Source: an uncultured Oscillospiraceae bacterium (lineage in GTDB: Bacteria; Bacillota; Clostridia; Oscillospirales; Oscillospiraceae). From it: DNA of 6,249 nucleotides. The notes below the pieces were generated by a model. It did no database searches and was not told where the DNA came from. It was given only the letters and a program-made list of their open reading frames with translations. Location: contig CAAGIT010000122.1 of NCBI GenBank assembly GCA_900769995.1, forward strand, positions 1 through 6,249, written 5' to 3'. The translations under genes were made by a program, and so were the position numbers. Below are positions 1-6,132 of this stretch, in pieces (position 1 is the first letter of the stretch; every line of letters begins with the position of its first letter).

Positions 1-869
1 GCATCGCGCTGCTGATTTTCGCCGCCGCGATTGCGGCACTCTTTGCGTTGACCGCGTGGCTGCTCTCGCGCAGCTTCCTAAAGCTCGTGACCGCATCGGC
101 TGTTTCTTCCAAGGCACAGTATCGCGGTCAAACCGTCAGACAGAAAACCCCTGCCGGTGCCCTGCTCCGCAGAGAGTTTTCACACTACCTTTCCAGCCCG
201 ATTTATATTCTCAATGCCTCCCTCGGGACGGTGTTTTTGGTCATTCTGACGGGGTTCATGCTCCTGAAGCAGGAGCTGCTCACCAATCTTGTTTTGCAGC
301 TATTCCCTGCGCAGGAGGTGCTCGTCGGGCTGATACTCGCGCTTGCCATTTGCATGGCTGCGGCAACGAACACGCTGACTGCGCCGTCTGTATCCCTTGA
401 GGGCAAGACGCTTTGGTTGGTGCAATCCCTGTCCGTCACTCCTTGGCAGGTGCTTATGGCAAAGCTCCGGCTGCATCTTTGGCTGACGTTACCGCCGACA
501 TTACTCTGCGCTGTCTGCGCGTGCCTTGTTTTGCGACTTTCCGCACCGATCTGGGTATTGGTTTTGGGCTTCCCGATTCTGTTCGTCCTGCTGTTTGCAG
601 CGCTCGGTCTGGTTCTGAATCTTCTGTTCCCGAACCTGAACTGGTCGAGCGAAACCGTCCCGGTCAAGCAGAGTGCCTCCGTTGTCCTGACCATGTTCGG
701 CGGCTGGGTATATCTCGGGCTTCTTGCCGGCGGCTATTTCCTGCTGGACGGTCTGCTTCCGCTCACGGCATATGCCGTGATTTGCTGCACGCTCACGGCG
801 GCGGTCACAGGCTTCTTATTCATTTGGCTCCTTCACCATGGCTGCCAAAAATTTGCAAGTCTTTCATAA
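1..869 (+). CDS. ABC exporter permease subunit, C-terminal part (5' end outside window)
   Basis: The open frame runs from the left edge (first full codon at 3) to a TAA at 867-869 and gives 288 residues. A TTG at 48 is only an internal Leu codon, because the frame stays open and hydrophobic upstream of it, so the true start lies outside the window. Hydrophobic segments fall at about residues 1-20, 66-87, 104-122, 160-178, 182-206, 225-247 and 252-276 of the fragment, which marks a polytopic membrane protein. Residues about 129-155 carry SLEGKTLWLVQSL followed by PWQVLMAKL, and 208-223 carry FPNLNW...VPVKQS. These resemble the cytoplasmic loops of the 'putative ABC exporter' permeases (ABC-2-like), in which a REGK/LEGK-LW segment precedes 'SLP..P...L..K'. 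That family match is from memory of motifs. An ATPase partner would be expected upstream. The substrate is unknown. The gene converges on the lacI-type gene and is not part of the sugar operon. Confidence 0.72.
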   Translation, partial: IALLIFAAAIAALFALTAWLLSRSFLKLVTASAVSSKAQYRGQTVRQKTPAGALLRREFSHYLSSPIYILNASLGTVFLVILTGFMLLKQELLTNLVLQLFPAQEVLVGLILALAICMAAATNTLTAPSVSLEGKTLWLVQSLSVTPWQVLMAKLRLHLWLTLPPTLLCAVCACLVLRLSAPIWVLVLGFPILFVLLFAALGLVLNLLFPNLNWSSETVPVKQSASVVLTMFGGWVYLGLLAGGYFLLDGLLPLTAYAVICCTLTAAVTGFLFIWLLHHGCQKFASLS

Positions 870-890
870 TAATCAGACAGCGACAAAAAT

Positions 891-927
891 CACGAAGCAC
901 TCCGTTCGTAAAACGGAGTGCTTCGTG
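891..927 (-). terminator. Intrinsic terminator-like hairpin (left copy)
   Basis: This is a perfect 16-bp stem (891-906 with 912-927) around a 5-nt loop CGTAA. Read on the minus strand it is followed directly by ATTTTTGTC, the arrangement of a Rho-independent terminator, so it should stop transcripts leaving the lacI-type gene. On the plus strand it sits 21 nt after the stop of the exporter gene, but no T-run follows it there. Confidence 0.65.
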
Positions 928-959
928 TCAGCGTATCGAAAAACCTTTCGGCACGCTGA
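928..959. repeat. Secondary hairpin inside the composite element
   Basis: The outer stem TCAGCGT/ACGCTGA (928-934 with 953-959) and the inner stem CGAAA/TTTCG (937-941 with 946-950) are separated by a 2x2 internal loop, with a 4-nt AACC apical loop. It follows the left terminator hairpin directly. It has no counterpart in the right arm of the element, so it looks like an extra module. Its function is unknown. Confidence 0.5.
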
Positions 960-987
960 TAGACTGTTGAGAAAGTTCGAAAGACAA

Positions 988-1035
988 GCAACTCTCGCCT
1001 GTCGGCGTACAGAGGTACGGTAAGGCGAGAGTTGC
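988..1035. repeat. Long stem-loop at centre of the intergenic region
   Basis: A perfect 13-bp stem GCAACTCTCGCCT/AGGCGAGAGTTGC (988-1000 with 1023-1035) encloses a 22-nt interior containing a further stem CGTAC/GTACG (1006-1010 with 1015-1019) around AGAG. No T-run follows it on either strand, so it is unlikely to be a simple terminator. It could be a structured RNA segment or the palindromic core of a repeat element. Confidence 0.55.
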
Positions 1036-1146
1036 GCAGTAAGTCAAAATCCTTGCGAAGCAAGATTCTTTTGCAGCGTGCTGATTGAGAAGAAGAAATA
1101 CATATTTTTCTGATTTTGACGGTTTCGGACTTTATCGACAGTCTGT

Positions 1147-1183
1147 CACGAAGCACTCCGCCTGCAAGACGGAGTGCTTCGTG
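1147..1183 (+). terminator. Terminator-like hairpin (right copy), abuts the lacI-type stop codon
   Basis: The 14-bp stem CACGAAGCACTCCG (1147-1160) pairs with 1170-1183 around a 9-nt loop in which two more pairs are possible. Its stem is identical to that of the left copy. On the plus strand it is followed by CTATTCTTTTGTC, a broken T-rich run, so it could be a weak terminator for transcripts coming from the exporter gene. On the minus strand it begins at the base next to the repressor stop codon and is not followed by a T-run. Confidence 0.5.
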
Positions 1184-2224
1184 CTATTCTTTTGTCACTG
1201 TTGTCTGCTCTGAGCCGCGCAGAATCAGCTCAGTCGGCAAGCAAACCTTTGTGCCCGGCTCCGGATGCTCCTGGCTCTCAATTCTCTGTGCCAAAAGGCG
1301 CATAGCCTGCACGCCCATCTCCGGGCAATCCCGACTGACAACCGAAATCCGATAGCCGAGCCAATCCAACTCTTCAATATCATCAAAGCCGACCAACGCG
1401 ATATCCCGTCCGGTTTTTATCCCAAGCTTCCGAAATGCTTTCAAACAACCATAGGTCGTCATATTGTTTGAAGAAAAAACCGCCGTAGGAGGATCCTCCA
1501 GCTCCCAGAGTGCAATCATCTGTTCATAAGCACAGTCGACCATAAAATCGCCATCACGAACATATTCACTTCGCAGAGGGATACCGTGATCCTTCAGCGC
1601 TCTGCAATAGCCTTTATAGCGCTCACTGCCGGGGCGTGAGGTTTCCGGTCCGGTGATGATCGCAATTTTTTGATGGCCAACCCGAATCAATTCGCTGACC
1701 GCCTGATACACACCCTCATCATCGTCAGACACAACGCTGTCAAACGTGCTGCCATCTAATTCACGGTCTAACAGAACGACCGAGATCCCACGACGTTCAA
1801 ACTCCTGCAGTCTTTTCAACGTTTCATTATCCTTTGCCAATACAGGCGTAATGATAATACCGCGTAGGCGATGCTCGCGCATGGAATCCAACAGCTTGTG
1901 TTCACGCTCTGAGTTTTCTTCCGTGCCAAACAGGAAAACACTCAGCCCCATCTCGTCTGCTGTCGTTGTAATTCCCTGCAGCAGTTTTGAGAAAAACGGA
2001 TTATTGATGTCGGGGATCACAACACCGATGGTCGTTGAGGTCGAGGTGCTTAGTGAACGCGCAACAATATTCGGCACATAATTCAGTTTTTCTACCGCTT
2101 CCAGAACCCGCTGCTTGCTTTTTTCACTGACGGCACCCGAATGATTCATAACACGGGAGACCGTTGCAATAGAAACACCGGCCTCTTTGGCAATCTCATA
2201 AATATTTGCTTCTTGTTTCATCAT
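1184..2224 (-). CDS. LacI-family transcriptional regulator
   Basis: The gene encodes 346 residues, a normal length for the LacI/GalR family. Residues 7-58 form the DNA-binding domain: helix-turn-helix IYEIAKEAGVSIATVSRVMN, then SEKSKQRVLEAVEKLNYVPN and the hinge helix residues IVARSL. The remainder is the periplasmic-binding-protein-like effector domain: IGVVIPDINNPFF (66-78), the ligand-type sites DRE (153-155), ERYKGY with Arg202, and VGFDD with Asp281. These features mark a sugar-responsive repressor of operator DNA. Two ATG codons stand in tandem (2222-2224 and 2219-2221); the first is chosen, with the GAGGTGATCC site upstream. The gene follows the transporter operon on the same strand but is separated from it by a strong terminator and has its own promoter. 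It is the likely regulator of the adjacent sugar transporter. The specific sugar and the operator are not visible. The last codons (VTKE-stop) overlap an inverted-repeat arm shared with the other side of the intergenic element. Confidence 0.93.
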   Translation of the reverse strand: MMKQEANIYEIAKEAGVSIATVSRVMNHSGAVSEKSKQRVLEAVEKLNYVPNIVARSLSTSTSTTIGVVIPDINNPFFSKLLQGITTTADEMGLSVFLFGTEENSEREHKLLDSMREHRLRGIIITPVLAKDNETLKRLQEFERRGISVVLLDRELDGSTFDSVVSDDDEGVYQAVSELIRVGHQKIAIITGPETSRPGSERYKGYCRALKDHGIPLRSEYVRDGDFMVDCAYEQMIALWELEDPPTAVFSSNNMTTYGCLKAFRKLGIKTGRDIALVGFDDIEELDWLGYRISVVSRDCPEMGVQAMRLLAQRIESQEHPEPGTKVCLPTELILRGSEQTTVTKE

Positions 2225-2231
2225 CTCGTAT

Positions 2232-2241
2232 GGATCACCTC
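2232..2241 (-). promoter_or_regulatory. Ribosome binding site of the lacI-type gene
   Basis: On the minus strand the sequence is GAGGTGATCC, a nine-base run complementary to the 3' end of 16S rRNA (GAGGTGATC) plus one base. It lies 7 nt before the first of two tandem ATG codons and 10 nt before the second, so it supports a start at 2224 but cannot exclude 2221. Confidence 0.75.
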
Positions 2242-2265
2242 ACTGCGAAAAACAATCTCATTCCA

Positions 2266-2294
2266 AAAATACTACGATTTCTCACTTTTGTCAA
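2266..2294 (-). promoter_or_regulatory. Sigma-A-type promoter of the lacI-type gene
   Basis: On the minus strand there is a perfect -35 box TTGACA (2289-2294), a 17-nt spacer and a -10 box TATTTT (2266-2271, 4 of 6 to consensus). The -10 is about 40 nt upstream of the start codon. It lies just past the terminator of the transporter operon, so the repressor can be made independently of the operon. No palindrome with the central CG typical of LacI-family operators was found overlapping it. Confidence 0.7.
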
Positions 2295-2325
2295 GAAAAC
2301 CAATGGATCAGCAGAGCCTCTGAGT

Positions 2326-2355
2326 AAAAACTGCCGCAGCAATGCTGCGGCAGTT
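2326..2355 (-). terminator. Rho-independent terminator of the sugar transporter operon
   Basis: On the minus strand a perfect 12-bp stem AACTGCCGCAGC/GCTGCGGCAGTT (2344-2355 with 2329-2340) with a 3-nt ATT loop runs straight into a T-tract (A2326-A2330 on the plus strand). It begins 14 nt after the permease stop codon. This is a textbook intrinsic terminator and marks the end of the transporter transcription unit. Confidence 0.92.
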
Positions 2356-2369
2356 ACATTGTGCGAAAA

Positions 2370-3380
2370 TCAACCCTTCTTGCGGCTCTTCATCATATCC
2401 ATAGCAACTGCTGCAATGATGAGAACACCGGTGATGATCTCCAGCCAGTAATCGCTGATATCAACGCCGAGGGGTCTGGACTTACCACCGTTCTGAATAA
2501 CGATCATGAGCAACGTGCCAACGAAGGTGCCGGTGATTGCGCCGCGGCCGCCTGCCAGAGATGCACCGCCGATAACAGCAGCAGCGATGGCGTTCATGTC
2601 GTAGCCTTCACCGGTGTTCGGCATAGCGCGGAGGATACGGCCGGCGAACATGACAGCACCGATGCCGTAGATCAGACCGGCAACGGAATAGACCAGGTAG
2701 AAGGTCTTGCGGACCTTGATACCGGACAGACGAGCAACCTCGATACCGGAGCCGATAACAAAGAGGTCACGGCCGAAGACGGTATAACGAAGGACAAGGA
2801 ACGCGATAATAGAAACAACGATCCAAATGCACGCCAGCAGCGGCACATAACCAAAGAGGTTGTAGTTGCCGATGGTGTCGAACAGCTCGACATAGTCGTT
2901 GGTGCCGTACTTGAAGAAGGTGACGGAGTTGCCGTCGCAGACCAGCTTCAGGATGCCGCGGAAAATGGTGGAGGTACCCAGCGTAGCGATCATCGCAGGA
3001 ACCTTGAGGTCAAAGATGATGGTGCCGTTGATGAAGCCGCAGACGATACAAACGACAAAGTTTGCAACGATAGCCAGCCAAACCGGATAGCCATACTTGA
3101 AGATCATCAGAGCCATGGTCATACAGCCGAGACCGGAGATGGCACCGCCGGAAATATCAATACCGCTGGTGATGATGATGAGGGTCTGCGCAACCGCAAG
3201 AACGCCAATGATCGCGCCCTGCTTGGTCAGGTTCATCAGGTTGTACTGACTGCCGAACGTATCGGAGGTGAACATAAAGAACAGGAACAACGCAATAACG
3301 ACTAAACCGATGGTAAACTCGGAGCGTTTTGCCGCGCGGCTGAGCAAGGACGGCTTCTTGATCGTAGTTTTCGTGGTCAT
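2370..3380 (-). CDS. RbsC-like sugar ABC transporter permease (CUT2 family)
   Basis: The product has 336 residues, close to the usual size for RbsC-type permeases, which form a membrane dimer through which the sugar released by the binding protein passes. It is strongly hydrophobic, with segments at about 23-40, 53-71, 78-95, 99-123, 127-145, 178-198, 226-247, 262-295 and 311-328. Family motifs appear in the expected order: SGIDISGGAISGLG (72-85), NGTIIFDLKVPAMIATLGT (118-136), GRDLFVIGSGIEVARLSGIKV (203-223) and GYDMNAIAAAVIGGASLAGGRG (259-280, followed by AITGTFVG). The basic N-terminus and the KSRKKG tail suit cytosolic ends. The start ATG has GAGGAGAG 7 nt upstream. That site follows the ATPase stop codon immediately across a 14-nt gap, which suggests translational coupling. 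The gene ends the operon ahead of the terminator at 2326-2355. The substrate (ribose, fucose, galactose or a related sugar) cannot be read from the permease. Confidence 0.95.
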   Translation of the reverse strand: MTTKTTIKKPSLLSRAAKRSEFTIGLVVIALFLFFMFTSDTFGSQYNLMNLTKQGAIIGVLAVAQTLIIITSGIDISGGAISGLGCMTMALMIFKYGYPVWLAIVANFVVCIVCGFINGTIIFDLKVPAMIATLGTSTIFRGILKLVCDGNSVTFFKYGTNDYVELFDTIGNYNLFGYVPLLACIWIVVSIIAFLVLRYTVFGRDLFVIGSGIEVARLSGIKVRKTFYLVYSVAGLIYGIGAVMFAGRILRAMPNTGEGYDMNAIAAAVIGGASLAGGRGAITGTFVGTLLMIVIQNGGKSRPLGVDISDYWLEIITGVLIIAAVAMDMMKSRKKG

Positions 3381-3394
3381 ACTAATCTCTCCTC

Positions 3395-4903
3395 TTATTC
3401 TTCAATGGATGCCATACGAAGAACTTCCTCTTCGGTGAGGGTCTTCAGCTCTTCTTTACTGTACTCTGCGGTGATCTTGCCCTGTGCCATAACGATCAGG
3501 CGGTCAGACAGACCCATGACCTCAGGCAGATAAGACGAAATCAGGATCATGCCGCGTCCCTGAGAGGTCAGGCCCTCGATCAGCTTGAAGATCTCCTGCT
3601 TCGCGCCGACGTCGATGCCGACCGTCGGCTCATCGAAGATCAAAACCTCGGGGTCACGGCAGAGCAGCTTTGCAATAACGACCTTCTGCTGGTTGCCGCC
3701 GGAGAGATTACCGACAAGCTGCTTAATGGAAGGTGTTTTAACATTCACGCTCTTGGAATGCTCCTCTGCACGTCTTGCTTCCTTGCCCAGGTTGATAAAG
3801 CCTGCACTGCTGATCATGTCATAGGAGTTCATGTTGACATTTGTTTTAATGTCCAGCTTCAACGCACAGCCGTCAGCGCGGCGATCCTCTGTCAGGAAGC
3901 CGATACCGTTGCGAAGCGCATCCGTCGGATTTTTGATGTTGACCTTTTCGCCGTGCATATAAACATCGCCGGTCAGGCGCTTTTCAACACCGGTCAAAGC
4001 GCGCATGATCTCACTTCTGCCGGCACCGACAAGTCCAAAGAAGCCGAGGATCTCGCCCTTATGAAGCGAAAAGCTGATGTCCCTGAAGTGCTTGCTATCG
4101 GTGAAGTTCTCGACGCGAAGCAGCTCTTCGCCCGGTTCGAAATGCTCGATGTCATAAATGTCGGTTGCGGGACGGCCGACCATCTGCTGAATCAGAAAGT
4201 CCTTCGTGACGGATTCGATCGGCAGCGTATCGACATAGGTGCCGTCCTTCAGGATGGTAACACTGTCGCAAATCTGCATGATCTCCTCCAGACGGTGAGA
4301 GATGTAAATAATGCTGACACCGCGTGCCTTCAGTTCCGAGATAAAGCGGAACAATATTTCAACCTTTTCGTTCTCGAGGAGCGCAGTCGGCTCATCGAAA
4401 ATGACAATGCGGATATCTTCGTTGACAGAAATCTTACTAATGGTAACCATTGCCTGCATTGCAATGGGAAGTTCGCGGATCTTTCGGAGGGGATCAACGC
4501 CCATTTCAAACTTTTCAATAATCGCTCGGCTATCGGCAGCCATCTTCTTCCAATCGACAAAGCCGAAAGAATTCTTGGGCTGACGGCCTAAGTAGTAGTT
4601 CTCCGCGATGCTCAGATCGGGAGCGATGTTAACATGCTGATAGTTTGCAAACACGCCATGTGCCTGCGCTTCAACAGCATTGGAGTTGACGATCCATTCA
4701 TCATCATAGTTCATGTAGATCTGACCTCTGTCAGGTTTTTCTACACCCATGATGCACTTGATCAAGGTGGACTTACCGGCACCGTTCTCGCCTACCAAAG
4801 CACGAATCTCACCCTTTTTTAAGGTGAAACTAACGTCATTCAGTGCGGTAACGCCGGGATAGAACTTGCTGACATTCTCAATTCTTAAGATGGTATCCTG
4901 CAT
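3395..4903 (-). CDS. RbsA-like sugar ABC transporter ATP-binding protein (two ABC domains)
   Basis: The product has 502 residues, typical of the fused double-ATPase subunit of CUT2 sugar importers, which powers uptake from the cytosolic face. Domain 1 (about 4-245): Walker A GENGAGKST (38-46), Q-loop Gln89, a non-canonical signature ELPIAMQAMVTISK (144-157), Walker B IRIVIFDEP with Glu171, and switch His203 in YISHRLEE. Domain 2 (about 260-500): degenerate Walker A GLVGAGRSE (290-298) without the usual Lys, canonical signature LSGGNQQK (400-407), Walker B VLIFDEPTVGID with Glu425, and SSYLPE in place of the switch His. In this family the intact and degenerate motifs of the two domains are expected to combine into one good and one poor ATP site, so these changes do not indicate decay. 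The start ATG at 4901-4903 is preceded by GAGGGTG. The gene lies between the binding protein and permease genes of the same operon. Confidence 0.95.
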   Translation of the reverse strand: MQDTILRIENVSKFYPGVTALNDVSFTLKKGEIRALVGENGAGKSTLIKCIMGVEKPDRGQIYMNYDDEWIVNSNAVEAQAHGVFANYQHVNIAPDLSIAENYYLGRQPKNSFGFVDWKKMAADSRAIIEKFEMGVDPLRKIRELPIAMQAMVTISKISVNEDIRIVIFDEPTALLENEKVEILFRFISELKARGVSIIYISHRLEEIMQICDSVTILKDGTYVDTLPIESVTKDFLIQQMVGRPATDIYDIEHFEPGEELLRVENFTDSKHFRDISFSLHKGEILGFFGLVGAGRSEIMRALTGVEKRLTGDVYMHGEKVNIKNPTDALRNGIGFLTEDRRADGCALKLDIKTNVNMNSYDMISSAGFINLGKEARRAEEHSKSVNVKTPSIKQLVGNLSGGNQQKVVIAKLLCRDPEVLIFDEPTVGIDVGAKQEIFKLIEGLTSQGRGMILISSYLPEVMGLSDRLIVMAQGKITAEYSKEELKTLTEEEVLRMASIEE

Positions 4904-4997
4904 TGCTACACCCTCATTCTCTTTTCGGAGGGTCGTTGCAGTCGGGCGACTGCAACGACCCCATTGTTCGGTTCTAAAGCTCTAATTCAGCGGTGAA
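4904..4997 (-). other. Intercistronic stem-loop between binding protein and ATPase genes
   Basis: A perfect 15-bp inverted repeat (arms 4930-4944 and 4947-4961, GGGTCGTTGCAGTCG and its complement) is separated by only 2 nt. On the minus strand, which is the transcribed sense, it lies about 36 nt after the binding protein stop and about 26 nt before the ATPase start. It is followed by TCCGAAAAGAG, without a U-run. It is therefore more likely an mRNA-stabilising or processing hairpin, or a leaky attenuator, than a full terminator. Such an element would let the binding protein be made in excess over the ATPase and permease. That role is inferred. Confidence 0.65.
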
Positions 4998-6029
4998 TTA
5001 CTTGACGTACGGGGACATCATGAATTGGATATCTTCGTCGTCGATGTTAGCGCCGGTAACGATAACGGGGGGAACGTTAACAGCCTGCTCAGCCTCGGGG
5101 TTCTTGCCGTCGACCAGAGTGCGGATCGCATTTTCCATGGTCAGGTAGCCCTGCTTGAAAGCGTCCTGAACAATGATAGCGGACAGATAGCCATCGCGGA
5201 GAGCCTGGATCTCAACGTCGTCAGAGTCAACACCGACAGAGACAACGCCGTCCTTCATGTTGGCATTACGCAGAGCCTGGATAACGCCGTCGCAGGTAAC
5301 GTTGTTGCCGGAGTAGATGCCGATGAGGTTTGCGCCTTCTGCGGAGATGGTAGCCTCTGCGTCAGCCTGCGCGTCGTTGGAGTCGTTGCCGTTGTACTGG
5401 ATGCTGGTCAGGGTCAGGCCGGGAGCGTTTGCAGCAATGTAGTCTGCGAAGCCCTGCATTCTGAAGTCAAGAGCAGCATTTTCCATGTTCATCTGCATAC
5501 CGATCACGCCGGAATCCTTGCTGAGGCCCTTCTCCTCCATCGCAGCCAGGAAGGCTTCGCCGGCCATCTCGCCGATGGTGGTGTTGGAGCAGTAGAAGAA
5601 CTCGTTGTACTTGTCAGCGTGTGCGCCGTCGTTGCCGTTGCCAAGGCCGCAGTTGACGAAGTTCAGGACGATGCCTGCGTCGGTAGCTTCCTTCGCCTTC
5701 GGAACGGTCGGGTCGATGTTCAGCGTAGCGGTGATGATCGCATCGGGCTGAGCGGCGATTGCCTGCTCGAAGCTGGAAACATAGCCTTCTGCGTCGGACT
5801 CTTCAGCGGGGCCCATGACGGAGTAGTCGATCTTGATGCCGAGCTCAGCTTCGAGATCCTTCTTTGCCTGCTGGATGCCGGTTTCAACCTGGGACCAGAA
5901 GTCAGAAGCGGTGGACGGGGTCAGGTAGATGATCTTGTAGCTCTTTTCTTCGTCCTTATCTTCGCTGCAGGCAGCAAAGACACCGACGACCATAACAAGA
6001 GCCAGGATGAGCGCGAGAATCTTTTTCAT
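4998..6029 (-). CDS. Sugar ABC transporter substrate-binding lipoprotein (CUT2 / Peripla_BP_4 type)
   Basis: The product has 343 residues. It begins with a lipoprotein signal peptide: a basic MKK, a hydrophobic stretch 4-19 and the lipobox VFAAC with lipidated Cys21. An acidic linker SEDKDEEKS (22-30) follows. This places it on the outside of the cell membrane of a Gram-positive cell, where it captures sugar for the permease. The mature part is a two-lobed type I periplasmic-binding fold: KIIYLTP (32-38), aromatic pair FW (44-45), DAIITATLNID (96-106), FRMQGF with Arg190, GIYSGNN (237-243) and VGVDSDDVEIQALRDG (265-280). The positions of the aromatics, Arg190, Asn242 and Asp268 match sugar-contacting residues of RbsB-like proteins. 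An unusual Asn243 stands where 'ND' is common. The start is supported by AGGAGG at 6038-6043, 8 nt upstream of the ATG. It lies between the mutarotase and ATPase genes on the same strand. The ligand is not determined. Confidence 0.94.
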   Translation of the reverse strand: MKKILALILALVMVVGVFAACSEDKDEEKSYKIIYLTPSTASDFWSQVETGIQQAKKDLEAELGIKIDYSVMGPAEESDAEGYVSSFEQAIAAQPDAIITATLNIDPTVPKAKEATDAGIVLNFVNCGLGNGNDGAHADKYNEFFYCSNTTIGEMAGEAFLAAMEEKGLSKDSGVIGMQMNMENAALDFRMQGFADYIAANAPGLTLTSIQYNGNDSNDAQADAEATISAEGANLIGIYSGNNVTCDGVIQALRNANMKDGVVSVGVDSDDVEIQALRDGYLSAIIVQDAFKQGYLTMENAIRTLVDGKNPEAEQAVNVPPVIVTGANIDDEDIQFMMSPYVK

Positions 6030-6132
6030 TTTTGGTTCCTCCTATTTTCCTTTTATCTTAATTTGCGATGTGCAATGACATCCGTGATCGGTTTGGAGCT
6101 GTGCTCCGATCGTGCCGACGTTCGGCAGCCGC
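6030..6132 (-). promoter_or_regulatory. Leader region of the binding protein gene: RBS and two hairpins
   Basis: These 103 bases separate the mutarotase stop from the binding protein start. They hold a strong ribosome binding site (AGGAGG on the minus strand, 6038-6043) and two inverted repeats: TGCCGA/TCGGCA (6113-6118 with 6122-6127) and GGAGC/GCTCC (6095-6099 with 6103-6107), the latter flanked by GATCGG and CCGATC. Neither hairpin has a T-run after it on the minus strand. I found no promoter with two recognisable boxes; TAAGAT about 25 nt upstream of the start could be a weak -10, without a good -35. Transcription probably continues from the mutarotase gene, perhaps with mRNA processing here. 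Confidence 0.45.

Larger units (their letters stand above)
870..1183. other. Convergent intergenic region, hairpin-rich, no gene
   Basis: These 314 bases lie between two converging stop codons. I see no credible gene here: the short open frames in it have no Shine-Dalgarno site and no recognisable protein. The region is filled instead with inverted repeats: hairpins at 891-927, 928-959, 988-1035 and 1147-1183, a small one around 1048-1067, and longer-range repeats 958-982/1123-1147 and 1043-1051/1112-1120. It probably terminates transcription from both sides and may be a composite intergenic repeat element. Confidence 0.8.
878..1200. repeat. Composite inverted-repeat element bounded by two copies of one hairpin
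   Basis: The hairpins at 891-927 and 1147-1183 share the identical 14-bp stem CACGAAGCACTCCG/CGGAGTGCTTCGTG but differ in their loops. The similarity extends outward: 878-888 (CAGCGACAAAA) matches the reverse complement of 1190-1200 (CAGTGACAAAA) at 10 of 11 positions, with a 4-nt offset relative to the hairpin. It also extends inward: 958-982 matches the reverse complement of 1123-1147 at 21 of 25 positions, once an extra hairpin in the left arm (about 928-957) is skipped. The unit therefore looks like a non-coding element with imperfect terminal inverted repeats. A MITE-like or dispersed intergenic repeat is an inference. No transposase and no clear target-site duplication is visible. The right outer arm lies inside the last codons of the lacI-type gene. 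Confidence 0.5.

Noticed and set aside
48..50. TTG at 48 as the true start of the exporter permease gene
   Set aside because: The same frame is open to the left edge and encodes a hydrophobic segment in continuity, so the codon is internal.
838..1156. Small open frames (61 and 88 codons) across the intergenic hairpins
   Set aside because: They run through perfect inverted repeats, have no ribosome binding site and no family resemblance.
870..1183. CRISPR-like array suggested by repeated palindromic units
   Set aside because: The repeats are inverted and only two or so per unit, with irregular spacing and no spacer series or cas genes.
2361..3305. A 314-codon open frame on the plus strand antisense to the permease gene
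   Set aside because: The product is a highly hydrophilic Asp/Asn/Gly-rich stretch with no family features. The minus strand encodes a clear RbsC-like permease with terminator and ribosome binding site.
3758..4591. A 277-codon open frame on the plus strand inside the ATPase gene
   Set aside because: It is a shadow of the RbsA-like frame, without a ribosome binding site or recognisable motifs.
3395..4903. Missing Lys in the second Walker A and an odd first signature motif as signs of gene decay
   Set aside because: Both are normal for RbsA-type fused ATPases, in which each domain keeps only part of the canonical motif set.
6061..6082. Short overlapping palindromes (TTGC/GCAA and GATGT/ACATC) upstream of the binding protein gene as a LacI-type operator
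   Set aside because: The arms are only 4-5 bp with spacers of 5-6 nt and lack the central CG of LacI-family operators; such matches are expected by chance.
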